A stretch of 64,000 nucleotides of DNA, taken from contig JAIXUH010000013.1 in the NCBI GenBank assembly GCA_027484145.1, positions 62,001-126,000 on the forward strand, in the 5' to 3' direction. Both the position numbers and the translations under genes were made by a program. Positions 8,188 through 16,891 of this stretch are shown here, one piece after another. The notes under the pieces were generated by a model that was not told where the DNA came from, did no database searches, and saw only the letters and a list, made by a program, of their open reading frames with translations. This DNA comes from Rhodobacter sp. GTDB lineage: Bacteria > Pseudomonadota > Alphaproteobacteria > Rhodobacterales > Rhodobacteraceae. Positions within the stretch are counted from its first letter, which is position 1. Every line of letters starts with the position of its first letter.

Positions 8188-9189
8188 ATGAGCTTGGACG
8201 AGACGTCGCAAAAGCCGCATGATCGGCTGGCTGAATGGTTGGCCGATGACATGGCCGCCGTGAACAGCCTGATCCGCCTGCGGATGGCCAGCGAGCATGC
8301 GCCGCGCATTCCGGAAGTAACGGCGCATCTGGTCGAAGCCGGGGGGAAACGGCTGCGCCCGATGCTGACCTTGGCGGCGGCGCGGCTGTGCGGCTATGAC
8401 GGTGCGCATCACATCAGTCTGGCGGCCACGGTCGAGTTCATCCATACGGCCACCTTGCTGCATGATGACGTGGTGGATGAAAGCGAACGCCGTCGCGGAC
8501 GGCCCACCGCGAACCTGCTGTGGGACAACAAATCCAGCGTGCTGGTGGGCGATTATCTGTTTGCCCGCAGCTTTCAGTTGATGGTGGAAACTGGGTCGCT
8601 GCGCGTGCTGGACATTCTGGCCAATGCCTCGGCCACGATCGCCGAGGGCGAGGTGCTGCAACTGACCGCCGCGCAAGACTTGCGGACCAACGAGGATGTT
8701 TACCGCCAGATCGTGCGCGGCAAGACGGCGGCGCTGTTTTCCGCTGCAACTGAGGCGGGCGGCGTGATCGCGGGGGCTTCGGATGCCGAGGTGGCGGCGT
8801 TGTTCACCTATGGCGATGCGCTGGGGATCGCGTTCCAAATTGTTGATGACCTCTTGGATTATGGCGGAACCGACGCGGCTATTGGCAAGAACACCGGCGA
8901 TGATTTCCGCGAACGGAAGGTGACGCTGCCGGTGATCAAGGCGGTGGCCAAGGCCGATGCAGAGGAACGCGCCTTTTGGGTACGGGTGATCGAAAAGGGC
9001 CAGCAGGCCGAGGGCGATCTTGCGCATGCGCGGTCCCTGATGGCACGGCATGCCGCGATGGAGGCCGCCCGCGATGAGGCCCTCGCTTGGGCCGAGACGG
9101 CGCGGCGGGCGCTGGTGGCGCTGCCCGACCATCCGCTGCGGCAGATGCTGGATGATCTGGCCGGTTACGTGGTGGCGCGCATCGCCTGA
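8188..9189 (+). CDS. Long-chain polyprenyl (probably decaprenyl) diphosphate synthase
   Basis: Extends farnesyl or geranylgeranyl diphosphate with isopentenyl units to make the ubiquinone side chain. The 333-residue protein has the two Asp-rich motifs: DDVVD at 93-97 and DDLLD at 220-224, plus GGKRLRPML at 52-60. Members of this bacterial group mostly make ubiquinone-10, so a decaprenyl product is inferred; chain length is not readable from the motifs. The ATG at 8188 follows GCAGGGG. The downstream convergent ispE supplies the same isoprenoid pathway. Confidence 0.92.
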   Translation: MSLDETSQKPHDRLAEWLADDMAAVNSLIRLRMASEHAPRIPEVTAHLVEAGGKRLRPMLTLAAARLCGYDGAHHISLAATVEFIHTATLLHDDVVDESERRRGRPTANLLWDNKSSVLVGDYLFARSFQLMVETGSLRVLDILANASATIAEGEVLQLTAAQDLRTNEDVYRQIVRGKTAALFSAATEAGGVIAGASDAEVAALFTYGDALGIAFQIVDDLLDYGGTDAAIGKNTGDDFRERKVTLPVIKAVAKADAEERAFWVRVIEKGQQAEGDLAHARSLMARHAAMEAARDEALAWAETARRALVALPDHPLRQMLDDLAGYVVARIA

Positions 9190-10022
9190 TGCGGCTGGCG
9201 TATGGCCCCGGCCTGCACCCACCATGCCGGGTATTGCCGCGCCAGTGCGCGCGCTGCGGATGCGGCGGTCAGCCCATCAGCAAACAGGCCAAAGCAGGTG
9301 GCCCCCGAACCTGACATCCGCGCGATCAGGCAGCCGGGCTGCGCGCCAAGGGCCTGAACCGTCTGGCGGATGGCTGGGGTGATGACCGTGGCGGGGGGTT
9401 CCAGATCATTGCGTTGCATCTGCAGAAAGGCGGCCAGATCTGCCGCCGACCGCAGGCGCGGCATCTCTCGCGGCATCGGGGCATTGTCCTTGCGCGGCAG
9501 GGCCTTGAACACCGCTGGGGTGGGTACGGCGACGCCCGGGTTGACCAGCACCAGCCAGCCTTCGGGCAGGGTGGACACCGCGTTCAGACGCTCACCCACA
9601 CCCTGCATCCGCACTGTGGTGCCGGCTAGGCAAACAGGAACATCTGCCCCCAGCGTCAGCACCGCTGCCGCATCTGGCAGGGGCCGCTGCCCCAGCCGCG
9701 CCAGCGCCCGCAAGGTGGCCGCCGCATCAGCCGACCCACCGCCGATGCCCGAGGCAACGGGCAGGGTCTTTTCCAGCGTGATGGCCGCGGTTGCCCCCAT
9801 CAGACGGGCGGCGCGCAGCACCAGATTATCATCCTGCACCGGCAAGTCTGCCGCGCGCGGCCCGGTGATCTGCAATGTCAGGGTGGGCGCTGACCGAACG
9901 GTGATCCGGTCTCCGACATCGGCAAAGGCTACCAGACTGTCGAGCAGGTGATAGCCGTCGGCCCTTTGCCCTGTCACATGCAGGGTCAGGTTCACTTTGG
10001 CCGGCGCAAACTCAGTTTCCAT
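9165..10022 (-). CDS. ispE: 4-diphosphocytidyl-2-C-methyl-D-erythritol kinase
   Basis: ATP-dependent kinase of the MEP isoprenoid pathway. The 285-residue protein begins with the GHMP-kinase signature [21 protein letters not shown] and has the glycine-rich ATP loop [18 protein letters not shown] near residues 88-105. The start overlaps the end of the upstream TPR gene by 11 bp, so the two are co-transcribed. It converges with the polyprenyl synthase gene and overlaps it by 25 bp. Confidence 0.93.
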   Translation of the reverse strand: METEFAPAKVNLTLHVTGQRADGYHLLDSLVAFADVGDRITVRSAPTLTLQITGPRAADLPVQDDNLVLRAARLMGATAAITLEKTLPVASGIGGGSADAAATLRALARLGQRPLPDAAAVLTLGADVPVCLAGTTVRMQGVGERLNAVSTLPEGWLVLVNPGVAVPTPAVFKALPRKDNAPMPREMPRLRSAADLAAFLQMQRNDLEPPATVITPAIRQTVQALGAQPGCLIARMSGSGATCFGLFADGLTAASAARALARQYPAWWVQAGAIRQPHQAMRATT

Positions 10023-11730
10023 TCGAGACCGGAGTCAGGGGTGGTGCGCCTTCTTCGACCAGAACGGCATCCAGCCCGATTTCCAGTTTGCGGCGAATGC
10101 GGATGGCGTCCTTTTCGGTGGGTTCGAACGACAGTGCACGGCGCCATTGAAAGCGCGCCTCAAGCTGGCGCCCGACGGCCCAGTAGACATCGCCCAGATG
10201 GTCGGTCACCACCGGATCGACGGGCTCGAGAAGTGACGCATTTTCCATCGGCTGCAAGGCGTCCTGATAGCGACCCAGCCTGAAATAGGCCCAGGCCAGA
10301 CTGTCGATGATATAGCCCGCATCCGGCCGCGCCGCGACGGCGCGTTCGATCATGCCAAGCGCCTCATCCAGATTTTCGCCCCGGTCGACAAAGCTGTAGC
10401 CCAGATAGTTCAGCACCTGCGGTTGATCGGGGTTCAGGTCCAGCGCCTTGCGGAAATCAGCCTCGGCCTTTGGCCACTGGCTTGACCGCTCGTACGCCAC
10501 GCCACGGGAATAGAACAGGCCCCAGTGGCGCTGTTCAGGGGCTGCAACCAGCGCAATCGCGGCGCTGTAGGCATCGGCTGATTCGGCGAACTTGTCCTCG
10601 CGGCGCAGGGCATCGCCATAGGCCATATGCACCACGGTCAACCCGGGGTGGCTGACGGTCAGCGCCTTGAGCGCGGCCAGCGCCTCATCCTTCAGACCGC
10701 GCGCGTAGAGGGTTTCGGCGCGACCGATTTCGGCCTGATGAAATGACGGATGATCGGGCGCAAAGGCGGCATAGGCCTCGCCCGCCAGTTCCATCTGACC
10801 CTGCTGTTCCAGCAGACCTGCCGACAACAGCAGGGCTTCGGTATGGGCCGGGTTCAGGTCGGCGGCCACACGGGTGTAAAGCAGGGTATAGCCATCCTCG
10901 GCCTCGCCATTCAGGGCGGCGGCAAGGGTAAAGAACACCTCGGCGATGCCTTCGCGCGCGTTGGTCACCACGTCAAAGGGCAGCGCGGTTCCGGCTGCCA
11001 GCTTTGCCCGCAGGTCAATCAGCTGCGGCTCGGGCTCGTTGCCAAAGGTCTGGTCCAACAGCGCCAGCGCTTCGGTCTGGCGTTCCAGTTGTGACAGGAT
11101 CTGCACATGTGCGATCACGCCGCGCCGGTTCACCACCAGCGGCCCGGCAGCCTGACCCGACAAGATGGCATCGGCCCCTTCGAAATCACCCACAGCGGCA
11201 AGGGCCAGCGCCTTGTGATACAGGCCAAAGGCTTTTAACCCATCCGTCTGGGCAATGGCGTCAAAGCCGGCCACGGCCTCGGACATCTTGCCGCTGCCGA
11301 ATTCGGCCCAAGCCTTGACCAGTTGATCCAGCAGGTTGCCGATGCTGCGTTCGGGCGGTGCGGCCAGAATGGCGGCATAGGCATCGGTTTTGGCGTCGCG
11401 GGCCAGAAGGGCGATGTTGGCCGCAATGCTGCGCCCGCCGGTTGCCACCAGACGTTCCGCCGCATCGGCGGCAAGGGCAAGGTCGCCCTGCCCGATAAAG
11501 GACACGACGGCCCCTTCCAGCAGGACAGCATTTTCCGGATCAGCGATCAGGGCACGGGCAAACCATTGCGCGCCTTCGCGGTAATCATTGGTGGCTGCGG
11601 CTGACCGTGCCGCAAGATAGGCCCCGGCATCTGCCCCGTTGCCGTCTTGGGCGGTGGCCGCCATGGGCATCACCCCGACCAACGCCGCAAGGGCAAAAGC
11701 GAAGATCGGGCGGGTCAGAACATGGGTCAT
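10012..11730 (-). CDS. Exported tetratricopeptide-repeat protein
   Basis: 572 residues with a signal peptide ([22 protein letters not shown], cleavage probably after ATA). The mature protein is helical, with recognisable TPR units in the second half, for example [20 protein letters not shown] and [17 protein letters not shown] followed by a [13 protein letters not shown] unit. Such periplasmic TPR proteins scaffold envelope complexes; no partner is evident. It sits upstream of, and overlaps, ispE. A 119-bp gap upstream separates it from the DUF1493 gene. Confidence 0.8.
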   Translation of the reverse strand: MTHVLTRPIFAFALAALVGVMPMAATAQDGNGADAGAYLAARSAAATNDYREGAQWFARALIADPENAVLLEGAVVSFIGQGDLALAADAAERLVATGGRSIAANIALLARDAKTDAYAAILAAPPERSIGNLLDQLVKAWAEFGSGKMSEAVAGFDAIAQTDGLKAFGLYHKALALAAVGDFEGADAILSGQAAGPLVVNRRGVIAHVQILSQLERQTEALALLDQTFGNEPEPQLIDLRAKLAAGTALPFDVVTNAREGIAEVFFTLAAALNGEAEDGYTLLYTRVAADLNPAHTEALLLSAGLLEQQGQMELAGEAYAAFAPDHPSFHQAEIGRAETLYARGLKDEALAALKALTVSHPGLTVVHMAYGDALRREDKFAESADAYSAAIALVAAPEQRHWGLFYSRGVAYERSSQWPKAEADFRKALDLNPDQPQVLNYLGYSFVDRGENLDEALGMIERAVAARPDAGYIIDSLAWAYFRLGRYQDALQPMENASLLEPVDPVVTDHLGDVYWAVGRQLEARFQWRRALSFEPTEKDAIRIRRKLEIGLDAVLVEEGAPPLTPVSNGN

Positions 11731-11849
11731 TGGCGAAGTTTTCTCCCGGCCGGGGGCGGCCTCTTGCAGGCAAGCTAGCCCCCACCTGCGCGCGTGGCAA
11801 TGGCAGCAGGCCCTTGATGGCCCGTGAAGGGCGGCTGATCGCAGAATTG

Positions 11850-12278
11850 TCAGAAGCCGCGCAGCAGCCAGATCAGAAAAGCCGCCAGCACGGGCAGCGC
11901 CACCAGCGTCAGCGGCCAGTTCAGCCAGTCACGCACGGGAACAGGCTGCAGAACGGGGTATTGCACCGGCCAAAAGCCGGTTTGCGCGGCACGGGCCAGA
12001 ATGCTGACCGGCACCGGGATGCGCAGGCCAAACAGGTGCGGCACCGGAATGGGCCAGCCAAACCGCCCTGCCCTACCTGCCGCGCGGTGGTGAAAACCGG
12101 GCTCATACCCCGCCAGATCCACCCCGAACGCAAGGGCGTATTCGGTCATGAAAGATTCGGCCTTGTCGCCGTCCAGATCAAGCGCGGCCAACACGTCAGC
12201 GGCCTCGACCGCCGTAAGCCTGCGCCCGTAGCGCTGTTCGATGAACAGCAGGATATCTTCAGGCGCAGGTCCGTTCAT
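11850..12278 (-). CDS. DUF1493-like protein with C-terminal membrane helix
   Basis: 142 residues. The first half (EDILLFIEQRYGRRLTAVEA, then LDLDGDKAESFMTEYALAFG) resembles the DUF1493 family, an acyl-carrier-protein-like small fold without known function. The C terminus carries one strong hydrophobic helix (LTLVALPVLAAFLIWLLRGF) that would anchor it in the membrane. The ATG lies 12 bp after the stop of the ETF-ubiquinone oxidoreductase gene, so the two are probably one transcript. Confidence 0.65.
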   Translation of the reverse strand: MNGPAPEDILLFIEQRYGRRLTAVEAADVLAALDLDGDKAESFMTEYALAFGVDLAGYEPGFHHRAAGRAGRFGWPIPVPHLFGLRIPVPVSILARAAQTGFWPVQYPVLQPVPVRDWLNWPLTLVALPVLAAFLIWLLRGF

Positions 12279-12290
12279 TTGGCGTGCGGG

Positions 12291-13952
12291 TTACATGTTG
12301 GGGTAGTTCGGGCCACCACCGCCCATCGGCGTGGTCCAGTTGATGTTCTGCGAGGGGTCCTTGATATCACAGGTCTTGCAGTGAACACAGTTCTGGAAGT
12401 TGATCACAAAGCGCGGGTCCTTGCCCGCCTCGGCCACAACTTCATAAACACCCGCCGGGCAATAGCGCTGCGCCGGTTCGGCGTATTTGGGCAGGTTCAC
12501 CGAAATGGGAACTGACTTGTCCTTCAGCCGCAGGTGGGCAGGCTGACCTTCGTCATGGTTGGTAAAGCTGAAGGCCACGTTGGTCAGCCGGTCAAACGAC
12601 AGCTTGCCATCGGGCTTGGGGTAATCAATCGGCTTGAAGTCCTTGGCCAGACCCGTGGCGGCGGCGTCGGATTTGCCGTGGCGCAGGGTGCCCAGAACCG
12701 TCAGACCAAAGGTATTGGCCCACATGTCGGCCCCGCCCAAAAGCAGCGAGGCGACAAGCCCATACTTTGACCAAAGCGGTTTGACGTTGCGCACCTTTTT
12801 CAGATCGCGGCCAATGGCACCGCCGCGCACCTCGGCCTCATAGGCGGCCAGTTCATCGCCGGACCGGCCCGCGCTGATCGCGGCATGCGCCGCCTCGGCC
12901 GCAGCCTTGCCGGACAGCATGGCGTTGTGGTTGCCCTTGATGCGCGGCACGTTGACCATGCCGACCGAGCAGCCCAAGAGCGCCACACCCGGTGCCACCA
13001 TCTTCGGCATCGACTGATAGCCGCCCTCGCTGATGGCGCGCGCGCCGTAAGCCACGCGTTTGCCGCCCTTCAGCAGGTCAGCCACCATCGGGTGATGTTT
13101 GAAGCGCTGGAATTCCATGTAGGGGTAAAGATGCGGGTTTTCGTAGTTCAGGTGAACCACAAAACCGACGTAAACCTGATTATTCTCAAGGTGATAGATA
13201 AAGCTGCCGCCGCCTGCGTTGCTGCCCAGCGGCCAGCCCATCGTATGCGTCACCGTGCCAAGGCGGTGCTTTTCAGGGTCAATTTCCCAGATTTCCTTCA
13301 TGCCAAGGCCGAATTTCTGCGGGCAATGGCCTTTGGAAAGTTCGTATTTGGCGATGACTTCCTTGGCGAGGCTGCCGCGCACCCCTTCCGACAGGAAGAC
13401 GTATTTGCCCAAAAGCTCCATCCCCGGCTCATACGACGGGCCGGGTTCCGCCGTTTCGGGGTCGCGGCCAAACTCGCCCGCCACCACGCCCGCCACGCGG
13501 TTGCCGTCATAAACCAGTTCGCTGCACGCCATGCCGGGGAAAATCTCGACGCCCAGACCTTCGGCCACGCCCGCCATCCAGCGGCAGACATTGGCCATGC
13601 TGACGATGTAGTTGCCGTGGTTGTTCATCAGCGGTGGCATCGGAAAGTTGGGAATCCGCACCTGACCTGCCGGTCCAAGGATATAGAAGTTGTCCTCGAC
13701 CACCTCGGTCTTGATCGGGGCACCCATGCTGCGCCAGTCGGGCAGCAGAGCATCCAGCCCTGACGGGTCCAACACCGCGCCCGACAGGATATGCGCGCCC
13801 ACTTCAGAACCTTTTTCCAGCACGACGACCGACAGGTTGGCATCCAACTGTTTCAGCCGGATTGCCGCCGACAGGCCAGCGGGGCCTGCGCCCACGATGA
13901 CCACATCATATTCCATCTTTTCGCGCACGATCTGGCTGGCGTTCTGGCTCAT
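12291..13952 (-). CDS. Electron transfer flavoprotein-ubiquinone oxidoreductase
   Basis: A 553-residue inner-membrane-associated flavoprotein that passes electrons from ETF (fed by acyl-CoA dehydrogenases) to ubiquinone. The FAD motif VVIVGAGPAGLSAAIR starts near residue 17. The C-terminal [4Fe-4S] ligands are a Cys in YCPAGVYEV and the trio in NCVHCKTCDIKD. A longer frame extends upstream, but the ATG at 13952 starts at the family N terminus and has AAGGACGAG upstream. Divergent from greA. Confidence 0.95.
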   Translation of the reverse strand: MSQNASQIVREKMEYDVVIVGAGPAGLSAAIRLKQLDANLSVVVLEKGSEVGAHILSGAVLDPSGLDALLPDWRSMGAPIKTEVVEDNFYILGPAGQVRIPNFPMPPLMNNHGNYIVSMANVCRWMAGVAEGLGVEIFPGMACSELVYDGNRVAGVVAGEFGRDPETAEPGPSYEPGMELLGKYVFLSEGVRGSLAKEVIAKYELSKGHCPQKFGLGMKEIWEIDPEKHRLGTVTHTMGWPLGSNAGGGSFIYHLENNQVYVGFVVHLNYENPHLYPYMEFQRFKHHPMVADLLKGGKRVAYGARAISEGGYQSMPKMVAPGVALLGCSVGMVNVPRIKGNHNAMLSGKAAAEAAHAAISAGRSGDELAAYEAEVRGGAIGRDLKKVRNVKPLWSKYGLVASLLLGGADMWANTFGLTVLGTLRHGKSDAAATGLAKDFKPIDYPKPDGKLSFDRLTNVAFSFTNHDEGQPAHLRLKDKSVPISVNLPKYAEPAQRYCPAGVYEVVAEAGKDPRFVINFQNCVHCKTCDIKDPSQNINWTTPMGGGGPNYPNM

Positions 13953-14178
13953 CTCTCGTCCTTGCTCTCGGGTGCAGGCGCGCCCGGATTCCCTGTGCAT
14001 TGAGTTGGGAACGTGATTGCCCGAAGGGAAGCCCATGGTCAACCGTAACGCAACATCACGTTTCCGCATTGCAGCATTGTCGCAATATTCTTTCCCGCTG
14101 GCGACAAGCCGCCGCTTTCCAGCGGCATCCCCCTTGCATTTGCGCGCCGCATCCGCTTGGGTATGGCCCAGACAAACG

Positions 14179-14207
14179 GGCCATGGCCCCCGACCGGGGC
14201 CGTGGCC
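14179..14207 (+). promoter_or_regulatory. Terminator-like hairpin in the greA leader
   Basis: GGCCATGGCCCC (14179-14190), loop CGACC, GGGGCCGTGGCC (14196-14207): a 12-bp stem with one G-T pair followed by TCCCTTTTCG, ending about 20 bases before the greA start. The wider 277-bp gap also holds TTGTCGC/GCGACAA arms and GCCGCT-TTCC-AGCGGC (14111-14126). The position suggests attenuation of greA, as known for the E. coli greA leader; this is inference. Confidence 0.5.
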
Positions 14208-14228
14208 TCCCTTTTCGTGGATGTGACG

Positions 14229-14699
14229 ATGGAAAAGATTCCGATGACGCGCGGCGGCTTTGATGCGCTGGACAGCGAATTGAAGACCCTGAAGTCGGTC
14301 GAGCGCCCTGCCGTGATCCGCGCTATTGCCGAAGCGCGCGAGCATGGCGATCTGTCGGAAAATGCCGAATACCATGCTGCCCGTGAAAAACAGTCGTTCA
14401 TCGAAGGGCGGATCAAGGAGCTGGAAGGCATCCTGTCGCTGGCCGAGGTGATTGATCCGTCCAAGTTGTCCGGTGCCATCAAGTTCGGCGCGACCGTCAC
14501 GCTGGTGGATGAGGACAACGACGAAGAAAAGACCTATCGCATCGTCGGCGAGACCGAGGCCGACATCGAGCGTGGCTTGCTGAACATCAAGTCGCCGCTT
14601 GCCCGCGCGCTGATCGGCAAGGACGAAGGCGACAGCGTCGAAGTCAAGACACCGGGCGGACAGCGAAGCTATGAAGTGGTCAGCATCCGCTACATCTGA
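14229..14699 (+). CDS. greA: Transcription elongation factor GreA
   Basis: Stimulates RNA polymerase to cleave backtracked transcripts. 156 residues, starting [20 protein letters not shown]; the N-terminal coiled coil carries the acidic tip motif near [16 protein letters not shown], and the C-terminal FKBP-like domain includes [20 protein letters not shown]. An in-frame ATG upstream at 14157 would add 24 residues unlike the family, so 14229 was taken. A hypothetical membrane protein follows after 26 bp. Confidence 0.95.
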   Translation: MEKIPMTRGGFDALDSELKTLKSVERPAVIRAIAEAREHGDLSENAEYHAAREKQSFIEGRIKELEGILSLAEVIDPSKLSGAIKFGATVTLVDEDNDEEKTYRIVGETEADIERGLLNIKSPLARALIGKDEGDSVEVKTPGGQRSYEVVSIRYI

Positions 14700-14725
14700 T
14701 CCCTGACCCGGAAGGCGACGGAACG

Positions 14726-15742
14726 ATGCCAGACAACAGCGACCCACAGCAAGACCTCGGCTTTCCAGGCCGCGAGGATGATCGTCGTTTTTCGACGGCT
14801 GACATCATGGCGGGCCTGTTGTCGGTGGTCTGGGTCATTGCTGTGCTGGCCTATGTGTTCACCGCCCCCGAAGGGACCAGCGCACTGGGTCTGGTGATGA
14901 CCTTGCTGGTGGTGTTCCTGCCGCTGGCGCTGATCTGGGCCGCCGTGACGACCCTGCGCTCGGTGCGCATTCTGCGGGCCGAGGCGGCGCGGCTGCAAAC
15001 ATCGGTCGATGCGATGCGCAACGCCTATGTCGCCAGCCAGCAGACGGCGGCAGCTGCGATGCGCCCTTCGGTCGAAAAGAAGCTGGAGGAGCTGGCACAG
15101 GCGGCCCGCCAGACAGAAACCACGCTGGCCACCTTTACCTCGCGCCGCGATACCGGGTTGACGGTGCCTTCGGCGGACCGAAAGGCCGCGCTCATTGCGC
15201 CGTTGCCTGCCTCTGGCACCGAAGAGCAGCCCGGTCTGGCACTTGGCACCCCGGCCGAGGCCCTGCGCCCGCCGCTTTCGGTGCCTGATTTCATCCGCGC
15301 GCTGCAGTTTCCGGAAAACCCCGATGACCGGGACGGATTTCGCGCGCTGCGGCTGGCGCTGGAAGACCGCGATGTGGCCAAGCTGATCCGCGCGGCACAG
15401 GACGTGCTGACCCTGCTGTCGCAAGAGGGCATTTATATGGATGACCTGCGCCCGGACCGGGCGCGCCCCGAGTTGTGGCGGCGCTTTGCAGCAGGCGAGC
15501 GTGGACGCGGCGTGGCTGCCGTGGGCGGGGTGCGCGACCGGTCTTCGCTTGCGCTGACAGCCGGGCGCATGCGCGAAGATCCGGTGTTTCGTGACGCCGG
15601 GCACCATTTCCTGCGCACCTTTGACCGCACCTTTCAGGCCTTTGAGAAGAACGCCGCCGACCCCGAGATTGCCGAGCTTGCTGATACGCGCACGGCGCGG
15701 GCCTTCATGCTGTTTGGCCGCGTCATGGGTGTGTTTGACTGA
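14726..15742 (+). CDS. Conserved hypothetical membrane protein
   Basis: 338 residues, not recognised. Two hydrophobic helices near residues 29-46 and 53-72 (GLLSVVWVIAVLAYVF, LGLVMTLLVVFLPLALIWAA) are followed by a helical, coiled-coil-prone region (residues about 75-140, rich in Ala, Gln, Glu) and a soluble C-terminal domain. The layout suggests a membrane-anchored cytoplasmic protein. It is 26 bp downstream of greA, probably in the same transcript. Confidence 0.7.
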   Translation: MPDNSDPQQDLGFPGREDDRRFSTADIMAGLLSVVWVIAVLAYVFTAPEGTSALGLVMTLLVVFLPLALIWAAVTTLRSVRILRAEAARLQTSVDAMRNAYVASQQTAAAAMRPSVEKKLEELAQAARQTETTLATFTSRRDTGLTVPSADRKAALIAPLPASGTEEQPGLALGTPAEALRPPLSVPDFIRALQFPENPDDRDGFRALRLALEDRDVAKLIRAAQDVLTLLSQEGIYMDDLRPDRARPELWRRFAAGERGRGVAAVGGVRDRSSLALTAGRMREDPVFRDAGHHFLRTFDRTFQAFEKNAADPEIAELADTRTARAFMLFGRVMGVFD

Positions 15743-15758
15743 ACGGCGGGGCCGGGTG

Positions 15759-15803
15759 CAAATTCCTGCACAGGAATTTGACAAGAATTTTCGAAAATTC
15801 TTG
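15759..15803. repeat. Two adjacent 22-bp palindromes between convergent genes
   Basis: First: arms CAAATTCCTG (15759-15768) and CAGGAATTTG (15771-15780) around CA. Second: a perfect 22-bp palindrome at 15782-15803 with arms CAAGAATTTTC and GAAAATTCTTG. One base separates them. They fill the gap between the hypothetical gene and the convergent Sua5 gene, so they may end transcription in both directions. Their AT-richness stands out from the GC-rich surroundings. Similar A/T-rich palindromes may be a dispersed element in this genome; no second copy is seen in the window. Confidence 0.75.
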
Positions 15804-15821
15804 GCGCCAGGCGGTCGTAGG

Positions 15822-16778
15822 TCAGCCTCTGGGTGCGGCCGCGCGCCGCAGCCGGTCGTTGATCGCGCGCCCCAGTCCATGGTCGGGGATGGGCGCAAAG
15901 GCGATGCTGCCTTCGGCTCCGGTCAGATCATCCGCGGCGCGCAGCGTCTGAAACAGCGCGGCAGCCGCCTCGACCAGATCGCCGGTGGCTGACAGTGTCA
16001 TCGTGGCGCCCGCACAGTCCGGGCCGAAGCCGACCCATATCTCGCCGGGATCGGGCCGGGTAACCTCAAGCCGGACCGCCGCGCCGGGCGCGTAATGGCT
16101 GGCCAATTGCCCCGGCGCCGTGGGTTTTTCGGCGTTTGTGGCAATGACGAGCGGGCCGAGCATCGTCTCCAGCGCTTCTGCCGGCACACCGCCGGGGCGC
16201 AGCAGGGATGGCGCGCCTGCGAGGCCAAGGATGGTTGATTCGACCCCCACGGGGCAGGCGCCGCCATCCAGCACAGCGGCGATCCGCCCCCCCAGACCCT
16301 GCATCACATGCGCGGCGGTCGTGGGAGACACCCGCCCTGACGGGTTGGCCGATGGTGCGGCAAGCGGGCCGCCGAAGGCGCGCAGCAGGGCCTGTGCCAC
16401 CGGATGCGCCGGAATTCGGATGGCGACCGTGCCAAGCCCGGCGGTGACCAGCGGGGCAAGGCCGGCGTCATCGCGCAGCGGCAGCACCAGAGTCAGTGGG
16501 CCGGGCCAGAAGGCGGCGGCAATGGCGGCGGCCTGATCATCAAAGACGCCGATCTGCATCGCCAACGCCATATCGGGCACATGCACGATCAGCGGGTTGA
16601 AATGCGGGCGACCTTTGGCCGCGAAAATCTGCGCGACCGCCGCCCCGTTGCGCGCATCACCGGCAAGGCCATAGACCGTTTCGGTTGGCATCGCCACCAG
16701 CCCGCCGCGCTGCAAAATCGCTGCAGCATCGTCGAGTCCGGCTTGTGTGGGGATCAACAGACGTGTTTCAACCGACAT
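15822..16778 (-). CDS. L-threonylcarbamoyladenylate synthase (Sua5 type)
   Basis: Makes threonylcarbamoyl-AMP from threonine, bicarbonate and ATP for the universal t6A37 tRNA modification. 318 residues: the YrdC-like domain with GGLVAMPTETVYGLAGDARN near residue 25 and a C-terminal Sua5 domain (about 210-318), which separates it from the shorter TsaC/YrdC form. The ATG at 16778 gives MSVETRLL, followed directly by the domain; a longer frame upstream is not family-like. It is 113 bp from the divergent acyl-CoA dehydrogenase gene. Confidence 0.9.
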   Translation of the reverse strand: MSVETRLLIPTQAGLDDAAAILQRGGLVAMPTETVYGLAGDARNGAAVAQIFAAKGRPHFNPLIVHVPDMALAMQIGVFDDQAAAIAAAFWPGPLTLVLPLRDDAGLAPLVTAGLGTVAIRIPAHPVAQALLRAFGGPLAAPSANPSGRVSPTTAAHVMQGLGGRIAAVLDGGACPVGVESTILGLAGAPSLLRPGGVPAEALETMLGPLVIATNAEKPTAPGQLASHYAPGAAVRLEVTRPDPGEIWVGFGPDCAGATMTLSATGDLVEAAAALFQTLRAADDLTGAEGSIAFAPIPDHGLGRAINDRLRRAAAPRG

Positions 16779-16891
16779 GTGACGCAGCGTAGAGCTTGAG
16801 CGGCTGGCCCCTGTGGCTAACCTATTCTCAACGCCCTTACCCCTGCCCGCCCCCTTTGCCAAGGGCATGGGCACAGACGAAGAGAGCCATT

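Noticed and set aside
13953-14747. Long N-terminal extension of the ETF-QO frame
   Set aside because: It runs through the greA region on the opposite strand; the family start and ribosome site are at 13952.
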